Source of the DNA: Pseudomonadota bacterium
Lineage (GTDB): Bacteria; Pseudomonadota; Alphaproteobacteria; Rhizobiales; Rhizobiaceae
DNA length: 5,985 nucleotides
Assembly (NCBI GenBank): GCA_023388675.1
Contig: JAEWFU010000070.1
Location: 1 to 5,985, forward strand
Direction: 5' to 3'
Shown: in pieces, positions 1 through 5,515 of the stretch
Numbering within the stretch: the first letter of the stretch is position 1
Layout of the letters: each line of letters begins with the position of its first letter
Notes under the pieces: generated by a model
Database searches by the model: none
The model's input: only the letters and a program-made list of their open reading frames with translations
Told to the model about the DNA's origin: nothing
Translations under genes and position numbers: made by a program

Positions 1-437
1 ACTACGAGCGCAACCTGTTCAGACCCGGGACACCGTCTGCCGTAACGATACAGCATGCCGGGCAGACGCTGGGCCTGCTGATCTGCTACGATGTCGAGTT
101 CCCCGAGAATGTGCGCCGACTGGCGCAGGCGGGCTGCACGCTGATAGCGGTGCCGACGGCGCTACCGCAAAGCGATCACGCCACCTTCATCGCCAGAAGC
201 ATGGTCCCGGTCCGCGCCTTCGAGAACCAAGTGTTTGTCGCCTATGTCAACCATTGCGGCGCAGACGAGCGTTTCACCTATGCGGGACTTTCGACGGTTG
301 CAGCACCGGACGGCAATGTGCTCGCCAGCACGAAAGACGCTGGCGAGGCACTTCTGATTACGGACATCGTACCGGCCGACTATGCGGCTTCCGCCGAACA
401 GAACACCTATCTGCGCGACCTGCGCATGGCGGAGTGA
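1..437 (+). CDS. Carbon-nitrogen hydrolase (nitrilase superfamily), C-terminal part, 5' end outside window
   Basis: This is the last 144 residues of a nitrilase-superfamily amidohydrolase, read in the frame beginning at base 3 and ending at TGA 435-437. The family cleaves non-peptide C-N bonds (amides, sometimes nitriles) through a Glu-Lys-Cys triad in the cytoplasm. The nucleophile is visible as the Cys of GLLICYDVEFPE, encoded at 84-86. The family's RAxENQVFVAYVN strand follows, with a late G-STVAAPDGNVLA segment that matches the usual nitrilase fold order. The catalytic Glu and Lys would lie before the window. The segment YERNLFRPG at the very start resembles the loop that follows the catalytic Lys in the family. 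Family members are usually about 260-300 residues, so roughly half is missing because of the window edge, with no sign of a broken gene. An in-frame ATG at 111 lies downstream of the catalytic Cys and cannot be the true start. The substrate cannot be told from this fragment. Confidence 0.9.
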   Translation, partial: YERNLFRPGTPSAVTIQHAGQTLGLLICYDVEFPENVRRLAQAGCTLIAVPTALPQSDHATFIARSMVPVRAFENQVFVAYVNHCGADERFTYAGLSTVAAPDGNVLASTKDAGEALLITDIVPADYAASAEQNTYLRDLRMAE

Positions 438-440
438 GGC

Positions 441-1628
441 CTACAGCCTGGTCCAGGCTCCGTTTTTCCTGGAAGACTTGACGCAGGCCTCCACGAAGGC
501 CACGCCCTCGACGCCGTCCTCGACCGTCGGGAAGATAACATCCTTCGGCATCTTGCCACCCTTGCGCCGCATCGCGCGGATGGCTCGCGCAGCCTCCGCG
601 TATATATTGGCAAAGCCTTCGAGATAGCCTTCCGGGTGTCCAGCGGGAATCCGGCTGACCCGAGCCGCGGCGGGTCCCGCGCCCGCCCCGCCTCGGGTGA
701 TCAGCCGCTTCTCCTGGCCGAACGGCGTGTACCAGAGCTGATTGGGATGTTCCTGAGCCCATTCGAGCCCGCCCTTGGTTCCATAGACCCGCAGCTTCAG
801 CCCGTTCTCGTTGCCTGGTGCCACCTGGCTGGCCCACAGCATGCCCTTGGCAGCCGGCGCGCCGCCCTTCGCCTTGAAGCGCAGCAGGATATGCGCGTTG
901 TCGTCGAGAAGCCGAGCAGGCACGAATGCGTCGAGGTCGGCGGAGAGGCTGTCCAATTCCAGGCCGGTGACGAAGCGCGCGAGATTGTAAGCGTGGGTGC
1001 CGATGTCCCCCGTTGCACCGCCGGCGCCGGACTGTTTAGGGTCGGTGCGCCACGCCGCCTGCTTGGATCCGCTGGCCTCGACGGCTTCGGTCAACCAGTC
1101 CTGCGGATACTCGGCATGGATCACGCGCAGATCGCCCAGCATGCCCTTGGCGACCATCTCGCGCGCCTGTCGTACCATCGGGTAGCCGGTATAGTTGTGC
1201 GTCAGCACGAAAAGCCTGCCGCTCCTAGCCGCGGCAGTGGCAAGCTTCTTCGCATCCGCAAGGTTCGAGGTCAGCGGCTTGTCACAGATGACATGGATGC
1301 CCGCCTCCAGAAACGCTTTGGCCGCCGGATAGTGCACGTGGTTCGGCGTCACGATCGCGACGGCCTCGATGCCGTCGGCTCGCGCCGCCTCTGCCTTGGC
1401 CATCTCGGCAAACGACGCGTAGCAGCGTTCAGTATCGAGACCGAGTTCCCGTCCGGAGGCGATAGCCCGTTCCGGGTTCGACGAAAGCGCGCCGGCCACT
1501 AACCGGAATTCTCCGTCGAGCCTTGCCGCGATGCGGTGAACCCCGCCGATGAACGCGCCCTGTCCGCCACCGACCATGCCATATCGGATCGGTCCGGCGT
1601 CGGTCCTGCTGATTTCTGGTTTGACCAA
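441..1628 (-). CDS. Gfo/Idh/MocA family NAD(P)-dependent oxidoreductase
   Basis: A 395-residue cytoplasmic dehydrogenase of the Gfo/Idh/MocA family, whose members oxidise or reduce sugars, inositols and related polyols with NAD(P). The N-terminal Rossmann fold has a glycine-rich loop (GMVGGGQGAFIG, about residues 17-28). TPNHVHYPAA and the CDKP motif (about 116-118, family EKP with the cofactor- and substrate-facing Lys) follow. The C-terminal domain carries GDIGTHAYNL (about 207-216), with the Asp and His expected at the active site. The frame can be extended to a TTG at 1682, but I prefer the TTG at 1628. It is preceded by a strong Shine-Dalgarno stretch at 1635-1643 with a 6-base spacer, it gives a normal short leader before the Rossmann strand, and the extra 18 residues do not look like family sequence. 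The next ATG falls inside the cofactor loop, so no ATG start is available. The stop (441-443) lies 3 bases from the convergent hydrolase stop. The substrate is unknown. A catabolic role, with the hydrolase or with neighbours outside the window, is only a guess. Confidence 0.92.
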   Translation of the reverse strand: MVKPEISRTDAGPIRYGMVGGGQGAFIGGVHRIAARLDGEFRLVAGALSSNPERAIASGRELGLDTERCYASFAEMAKAEAARADGIEAVAIVTPNHVHYPAAKAFLEAGIHVICDKPLTSNLADAKKLATAAARSGRLFVLTHNYTGYPMVRQAREMVAKGMLGDLRVIHAEYPQDWLTEAVEASGSKQAAWRTDPKQSGAGGATGDIGTHAYNLARFVTGLELDSLSADLDAFVPARLLDDNAHILLRFKAKGGAPAAKGMLWASQVAPGNENGLKLRVYGTKGGLEWAQEHPNQLWYTPFGQEKRLITRGGAGAGPAAARVSRIPAGHPEGYLEGFANIYAEAARAIRAMRRKGGKMPKDVIFPTVEDGVEGVAFVEACVKSSRKNGAWTRL

Positions 1629-1634
1629 GTCGAA

Positions 1635-1643
1635 CTCCCTCTC
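1635..1643 (-). promoter_or_regulatory. Ribosome binding site fixing the oxidoreductase start
   Basis: Read on the minus strand the stretch is GAGAGGGAG, followed by 6 bases and then TTG at 1628. This is a near-ideal purine-rich Shine-Dalgarno element at ideal spacing. The TTG at 1682 has no comparable element, so the site decides the start. Confidence 0.7.
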
Positions 1644-1667
1644 TTCGCAGGCGACTGAACCCCAACT

Positions 1668-1697
1668 TTTAAACCGATTCAAGTGCCGTTTTGTCGA
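1668..1697 (-). promoter_or_regulatory. Candidate sigma-70-type promoter for the oxidoreductase (weak)
   Basis: On the minus strand TCGACA (1697-1692, five of six matches to TTGACA) is followed after 18 bases by TTTAAA (1673-1668, four of six matches to TATAAT). Transcription would begin near 1660, leaving a leader of about 30 bases before the TTG at 1628. The match is modest and such matches arise by chance. It is listed because it lies in the only space available to the gene and because it also argues against the TTG at 1682. Confidence 0.3.
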
Positions 1698-1732
1698 CGA
1701 TCACCGGCCGCACCTTTCAATGCAACCCTGAG

Positions 1733-1748
1733 TGGCCCGCCTTTTGCA
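1733..1748 (+). promoter_or_regulatory. Sigma-54 (RpoN) -24/-12 promoter of the polysaccharide operon
   Basis: TGGCCCG-CCTT-TTGCA matches the sigma-54 consensus TGGCACG-N4-TTGCA with one mismatch (C for A). The invariant GG (1734-1735) and GC (1746-1747) are separated by exactly 10 bases, as sigma-54 holoenzyme requires. It lies in a non-coding stretch between divergent genes and points at the sugar transferase. By family rules transcription would start about 12 bases past the GC, near 1759, giving a leader of about 45 bases before GTG 1804. Such promoters are silent without an AAA+ enhancer-binding activator (NtrC type), whose site normally lies 80-200 bases upstream, here inside the start of the oxidoreductase gene. 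I could not identify that site by eye. Confidence 0.72.
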
Positions 1749-1789
1749 ACACCCCCGGCAGGTAACAGCAGATGTAGCAAAAGAGCGCC

Positions 1790-1795
1790 GGGGGG
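1790..1795 (+). promoter_or_regulatory. Probable ribosome binding site of the sugar transferase
   Basis: A run of six G ends 8 bases before the GTG at 1804. It is not a canonical AGGAGG, but it can pair with the CCUCC of the 16S tail. The spacing suits GTG 1804 and is too tight (2 bases) for GTG 1798, which makes 1804 the better start. Confidence 0.45.
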
Positions 1796-1803
1796 TCGTG
1801 ATT

Positions 1804-3288
1804 GTGTCCCTAAAAGATACAGAAATTCTGGAAACGAGATTCGCCCGAACGTTCGGCGTGGGCGACAAGGCGCCTGCGGACCTGCGGTCCAACGCGCAGG
1901 CCAGTCCGCACGTCAGCGGACAAATCTATGCGGTGATGGAGCTGCTCGTCACGCTGCTTCTCGGCATGCTGGTAGGCCACATCTACGTCTACACGCATCT
2001 GGAACAGCATGACTTCCTTCAGACCTATCTCTGGCCATCGATCCTCATCGTCCTGACCTTCGGCTACCTGAATTATCGGTCGAAGCTCTACGACGTGCAG
2101 AAGCTGTCGCGCTTCCTCACTTTTTCGAGCGCGACGGTGGGCAATCTCATAGGCGCATTCCTGATCGTCGCCCTGATCGGGCTTGCGATAGGAGCGGCCG
2201 ACGAATTCTCGCGGCTTTGGTTCGGCGTGTGGTTGTGTTCGTCCGTCGTCGCCGTGTGGGCGATGCGCGCGGTCGCAGCGAGGGTCTTCTCAAGTCAGGC
2301 CGTGCAGGGCGCGATCTGCCGCCGCGCTGCAATCTTCGGCACGGATGCGCCTTTGCGGCGCGCGGTCGAGGCGCTGGGAATGCCCGACAGCGGCGTGCGC
2401 ATTACCGGCATCTTCGGCCCCGCGCGGGGCAGCGACCAGAATGGCGTCATGACCGCGCGCGATGGAGGCCTGTCCGAGTTGATCGATTTCGGCCAGCGCA
2501 ACGACGTCGACACGGTCATCATCGCGCTCCCGCCGTCTCAGCGCCGGCATCTGGACGACATGCTTTCGGAACTGAGCGTGCTCCCGGCCGAGATCAAGCT
2601 CCTGCCTGACATCGAGACGCATATGGTTCCGTTCCGCGGCATCAGTTCGCTGGCACAGGTGCAGTTCATCGACCTGCAGCAAAAGCCGATCTCCGGCTGG
2701 GGCCATATGATGAAGGCGGTCGAGGACTACGTGCTCGCCGCCATCGCGACAGTGCTGCTCGCACCGTTTCTGTTGCTGGTTGCTGCCGCAGTGAAGCTCG
2801 ACAGCCCCGGCCCGGTGTGCTTCAAGCAGAAGCGCCACGGTCTCAACAACCAGGTGATCACCGTCTTCAAGTTCCGCACGATGCATGTGCAGCCGGAAGG
2901 CCAATCGTTCCGGCAGGCAACGCGCAACGATAACCGCGTCACACGGGTCGGGCGGGTCTTGCGACGACTGTCGATCGACGAACTGCCGCAGCTCTTCAAC
3001 GTGCTGCGCGGGGAGATGTCGATCGTCGGTCCGCGCCCCCACGCAGTGGAACAGAACGCCGCTTATGCCGGGCTGCTGCCTATGTACAACAATCGGCACC
3101 GCGTGAAGCCCGGCATCACCGGTTGGGCCCAGGTCAACGATTTTCGCGGCCCGACTTTCACCGTCGAAGCCATGAACAAACGCCTGGAATACGACCTCTA
3201 CTACATCGAGAACTGGTCGATCCTCTTCGACATTTCGATCATCGCCGCCACGCCCTTCATCGGGCTGGTCCACAAGAATGCCGTGTGA
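1804..3288 (+). CDS. Polyprenyl-phosphate sugar-1-phosphate transferase (WcaJ/GumD/HfsE-type initiating enzyme)
   Basis: A 494-residue inner-membrane enzyme expected to transfer a sugar-1-phosphate from a UDP-sugar to undecaprenyl phosphate, the first step of an exopolysaccharide repeat. Hydrophobic segments lie near residues 41-63, 76-90, 111-132 and 138-158. A cytoplasmic Rossmann-like domain follows (about 172-290, beginning RRAAIFGTD). After a hydrophobic hairpin (about 307-330) comes the catalytic bacterial sugar transferase domain. That domain shows KLDSPGPVCFKQKRHG (331-346), KFRTM (356-360), the Asp-Glu pair of SIDELPQLFNVLRGEMS (D392, E393), VGPRPH (408-413) and KPGITGWAQV (435-444). 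The five-segment layout marks the long form, unlike the short ExoY type. The frame stays open back to a GTG at 1732, but that codon abuts the sigma-54 promoter core, so GTG 1804 (or 1798) is chosen. It is the first gene of the operon, and the stop is 11 bases before the next start. The sugar (glucose, galactose or another) cannot be read from the sequence. Confidence 0.93.
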   Translation: MSLKDTEILETRFARTFGVGDKAPADLRSNAQASPHVSGQIYAVMELLVTLLLGMLVGHIYVYTHLEQHDFLQTYLWPSILIVLTFGYLNYRSKLYDVQKLSRFLTFSSATVGNLIGAFLIVALIGLAIGAADEFSRLWFGVWLCSSVVAVWAMRAVAARVFSSQAVQGAICRRAAIFGTDAPLRRAVEALGMPDSGVRITGIFGPARGSDQNGVMTARDGGLSELIDFGQRNDVDTVIIALPPSQRRHLDDMLSELSVLPAEIKLLPDIETHMVPFRGISSLAQVQFIDLQQKPISGWGHMMKAVEDYVLAAIATVLLAPFLLLVAAAVKLDSPGPVCFKQKRHGLNNQVITVFKFRTMHVQPEGQSFRQATRNDNRVTRVGRVLRRLSIDELPQLFNVLRGEMSIVGPRPHAVEQNAAYAGLLPMYNNRHRVKPGITGWAQVNDFRGPTFTVEAMNKRLEYDLYYIENWSILFDISIIAATPFIGLVHKNAV

Positions 3289-3293
3289 GGAAG
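3288..3293 (+). promoter_or_regulatory. Ribosome binding site of the WecG/TagA/CpsF gene
   Basis: AGGAAG, beginning at the last base of the preceding stop codon, is followed by 6 bases and then ATG 3300. It selects this start over the in-frame ATG at 3123, which would overlap the sugar transferase gene by about 165 bases. Placement over the stop suggests translational coupling. Confidence 0.75.
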
Positions 3294-3299
3294 ATCACT

Positions 3300-4073
3300 A
3301 TGCGCAACAAGAAAATTCGTGACCTCGTTCCGGTCTGCAAGCTCGGCGGAATGGCAAACGCCCGGCTCAGCCTGCGCGAGACGGTGCAACTCATGGACGA
3401 TGCCATATCGGGTCGCCTGCCCGAGATGGAACAGCCGCTGTTCATGACCTCGTCCAACGGACAGGTCCTGTCCATGTATGCCCGCAGCAGCAAGATAAGG
3501 CGGCTGTTCGACCAGGCCGACGTCATCAGTGCCGACGGCCAGCCAATGGTGACGATATCGCACCTGTTGACATCCAAGCCGGTGCCTGACCGGACCAGCA
3601 CCACGGATCTGTTCGAGGATGCGAGCCTGCTGCTGCCGGAAGGCACCTCCTACTACATGTTCGGCACCACGCCGGACGAGATCGAGCGCGCGGCAGCAAC
3701 GGTCCGTCACCGCTTTCCGCGTATCAAGCTTGCCGGCTACTCGCACGGCTACCTCGACGAGGCAGGCGAGGAAGCGCTGTTCGAAGATCTCGACCGGCTA
3801 CAGCCGGACATCCTGTGGATCGGTCTCGGCGTTCCGCGCGAGCAGGAGTTCGTGCTGCGCAACATCGACCGGCTGAAAAGCGTCAAGGTGATCAAGACTT
3901 CCGGCGGCCTGTTCAACTTCCTTTCAGGTTCGCGCTCCCGCGCTCCCGTCTGGATGCAGAAGGCGGGCCTTGAATGGCTCTACCGCACGGTGCTCGAGCC
4001 ACGCCGGCTGGCGATGCGCTACCTGATCACCAATCCGCACAGCCTCTATCTTCTTCTGACGCGGACCGGGTGA
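3300..4073 (+). CDS. WecG/TagA/CpsF family glycosyltransferase
   Basis: A 257-residue GT26-family enzyme. Members transfer ManNAc, ManNAcA, mannose or glucose from a UDP- or GDP-sugar to a lipid-linked acceptor at the cytoplasmic face of the membrane, usually just after initiation. Visible family blocks in order are MTSSNGQVLSMY (49-60, with the conserved Thr and Asn), SADG (77-80, whose Asp matches the proposed catalytic Asp of TagA), DLF (103-105), YMFGTTPDE (119-127), a GYSHGYL turn (146-152), WIGLGVPREQEF (173-184, family GxGxPKQE), SGGLFNFLSG (201-210) and RAPVWMQKAGLEWLYR with EPRRLAMRY (214-241). The C-terminal basic tail is the part that anchors TagA-like enzymes to the membrane. Two departures from the family are seen: FNF where FDF is usual, and DRTSTTDLF where an R-x-x-G-x-DL pattern is usual. 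The gene sits between the initiating enzyme and the polymerase, so it probably adds the second sugar. HfsJ and GumM are family members with this role. Donor and linkage are not predictable here. Confidence 0.92.
   Translation: MRNKKIRDLVPVCKLGGMANARLSLRETVQLMDDAISGRLPEMEQPLFMTSSNGQVLSMYARSSKIRRLFDQADVISADGQPMVTISHLLTSKPVPDRTSTTDLFEDASLLLPEGTSYYMFGTTPDEIERAAATVRHRFPRIKLAGYSHGYLDEAGEEALFEDLDRLQPDILWIGLGVPREQEFVLRNIDRLKSVKVIKTSGGLFNFLSGSRSRAPVWMQKAGLEWLYRTVLEPRRLAMRYLITNPHSLYLLLTRTG
4068..4073 (+). promoter_or_regulatory. Ribosome binding site of the polymerase/ligase gene, overlapping the upstream stop
   Basis: GGGTGA, which includes the stop codon of the glycosyltransferase gene, matches the GGTGA part of the extended Shine-Dalgarno sequence. 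It lies 7 bases before ATG 4081. The overlap would let ribosomes finishing the upstream gene re-initiate at once. Confidence 0.5.
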
Positions 4074-4080
4074 CCCGTCG

Positions 4081-5442
4081 ATGGTTGCGATAGGCGACAC
4101 GAGAGGCAATACGAGGCGATCGGTCGGTCCGATCGTCACCGACGCATGGGCGCTGCAATGTTTCCTCATTGCGGCAACCATCGTCATGCTGCCGGTGAAC
4201 TGGGCGCTGGGCACGGATCTGCCTTGGGTCTACCTCGTAGGGCTCGTCCTTGCCTTCGGGATGGTGCGTTTCGCACTCCTCGAGTGGCAGATCCTGTCGC
4301 TGGCGGCAGCGCTCGCCTTCTCGCTCTTCCTGGCGATGATGACCCATTTCCAGGGCGAGCGCGCCTTCGGTGCCGCCTACAACATATCCGTCCTGCTGCT
4401 GCTTCTGGTCTTTATAAATTTCGGCCGGCAGCTCGACCATGCCCCGCGCAACCGTCGCGGCATCTGGCCCAAGGATACGATCTACGGCGCCGCCCTCATC
4501 GCGTACATCTCCTATGTGGTCTTCATGGTGGTAACCATGGGCTATTCGGCGGTGTCCGGCCAAAGCCGAATCTACTTCTATTCGCTCATCCTCGGTAATC
4601 TCGGCCAATTGCCCGGCATTCTCGGCACCTACGCGCTGAACATCGTCGTGGAGAGCGACTGGATCAACGGCGGTGTCGTCTCCCGAAATCACGGCATGGG
4701 CGTCTACGCCACCGAGAGCGCGATCCAGGTGGTCATGCTGGGCGCGATGGGCGCAATCTATCTGATCCGCCGGCGCATGTTCATGTGGGCCATTCTGCTG
4801 GAGCTATCGATCCTGCCGATGCTGCTGCCGTTCGGCAGCCGCACGACCAGCCTCGCCTATGTCGCTTCCCTCGCGTTCCTGGCCGTGGTCTGGCGCGGCG
4901 GCGTCATGCTCGGCGCGATTCTGCTCGGGCCGTTGGTCCTGGCGGTGGTCGCGTTGTTCGGCCCGGACCTCGTCGATCTGTTTCAGGCTTCGGCGCAATC
5001 GGTTGCCGAGTCCCGCGCCGGCTCGACCGCGACGCGGCTGGAAACCTATGCCCTCGCGATCCGCATGGTGCTGGACCAGAACCTGATCTTCGGGCTCGGC
5101 ATCAAGCCGGTCGACGTCTCGCTTGCGGAAATTCCGATCGGCTCGCATTCGAGCATGGTGTCGACCTTCACGCGCGGCGGACTGATCGGGCTCGGCCTGT
5201 TCCTGACCTTCTATCTTACCCTGGCCGTACGCATGATCGTGGTGCAAATGGCCGCCTTCGCGCGCAGCACCCGGATAACGATAGAATCGCGTCTGGAGAT
5301 TATTTTTCTGGCCCGTGCGCTCTTCGTCATCCTGATCTGGTACCTGACGGAAGATCTCGACGTGCCGCTCTACCACACGCTGCTGTCGGGCCTCATCATC
5401 GGCATATTCTGGAACATGGGCGAGCGGCTGCGGCGCGTGTGA
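4081..5442 (+). CDS. Polysaccharide polymerase or ligase, Wzy/O-antigen ligase-like multi-pass membrane protein
   Basis: A 453-residue integral membrane protein. Hydrophobic segments lie near residues 24-43, 48-67, 70-89, 98-114, 132-155, 166-188, 213-229, 232-250, 258-292 (probably two), 366-390, 405-422 and 430-445, giving about twelve spans. The diagnostic region is the large periplasmic loop before the last spans. It has STATRLETYALAIRMV (315-330), IFGLGIKP (336-343) and GSHSSMVSTFTRGGLIGLG (354-372). This matches the Wzy_C/WaaL pattern of H-[NS]-x-x-[LV] followed by a Gly-rich turn, with H356 the likely functional His. The family joins undecaprenyl-pyrophosphate-linked repeats (Wzy) or moves glycan to an acceptor (WaaL) at the periplasmic face. 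Because it follows an initiating transferase and a second glycosyltransferase, I favour polymerase. Sequence alone does not separate the two. The start is 7 bases after the upstream stop, and the gene is last in the operon, followed by a hairpin. Confidence 0.85.
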   Translation: MVAIGDTRGNTRRSVGPIVTDAWALQCFLIAATIVMLPVNWALGTDLPWVYLVGLVLAFGMVRFALLEWQILSLAAALAFSLFLAMMTHFQGERAFGAAYNISVLLLLLVFINFGRQLDHAPRNRRGIWPKDTIYGAALIAYISYVVFMVVTMGYSAVSGQSRIYFYSLILGNLGQLPGILGTYALNIVVESDWINGGVVSRNHGMGVYATESAIQVVMLGAMGAIYLIRRRMFMWAILLELSILPMLLPFGSRTTSLAYVASLAFLAVVWRGGVMLGAILLGPLVLAVVALFGPDLVDLFQASAQSVAESRAGSTATRLETYALAIRMVLDQNLIFGLGIKPVDVSLAEIPIGSHSSMVSTFTRGGLIGLGLFLTFYLTLAVRMIVVQMAAFARSTRITIESRLEIIFLARALFVILIWYLTEDLDVPLYHTLLSGLIIGIFWNMGERLRRV

Positions 5443-5460
5443 CGGCAGCACCATGTACGA

Positions 5461-5486
5461 ACGGGCTGCCCTTTCGGACAGCCCGT
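5461..5486. terminator. Hairpin terminator between convergent genes
   Basis: ACGGGCTG (5461-5468) pairs perfectly with CAGCCCGT (5479-5486). After one mismatch, two more G-C pairs close a TTTC tetraloop. It lies 18 bases past the polymerase stop and about 30 bases past the flagellin stop on the other strand, so it can serve both. No U-tract follows on either side, so efficiency is uncertain. It may act as a 3'-end stabiliser or need Rho. Confidence 0.6.
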
Positions 5487-5515
5487 CAGATGCCGTTCAG
5501 GCCGGCGATACCGCG

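Noticed and set aside
636..1502. Long open frame on the plus strand (288 codons) opposite the oxidoreductase gene
   Set aside because: It lies entirely antisense to a confident Gfo/Idh/MocA gene, has no recognisable domain and is rich in Arg and Gly, as expected of a GC-rich shadow frame.
1628..1656. Inverted repeat AGTCG-N19-CGACT as a possible enhancer-binding site for the sigma-54 activator
   Set aside because: Five-base arms at this spacing are expected by chance, and the repeat spans the oxidoreductase ribosome binding site with no second copy nearby.
2650..2668. Second sigma-54-like string TGGCACAGGTGCA inside the sugar transferase gene
   Set aside because: The GG is not followed by GC at the required 10-base distance, and it lies within conserved coding sequence.
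2290..3273. Long open frame on the minus strand (327 codons) opposite the sugar transferase
   Set aside because: It is fully antisense to the conserved catalytic domain and its His/Arg/Asp-rich composition has no family resemblance. It is a codon-bias shadow.
3123..3299. N-terminal extension of the glycosyltransferase to ATG 3123
   Set aside because: It overlaps the end of the sugar transferase by about 165 bases and encodes His/Arg-rich sequence unlike the family. ATG 3300 has a good ribosome binding site.
4804..5454. Minus-strand open frame of 216 codons (and a similar one at 4027-4692) opposite the polymerase gene
   Set aside because: Their composition is charged and low in hydrophobic residues, the mirror of a membrane-protein gene, and no motif or convincing ribosome binding site was seen.
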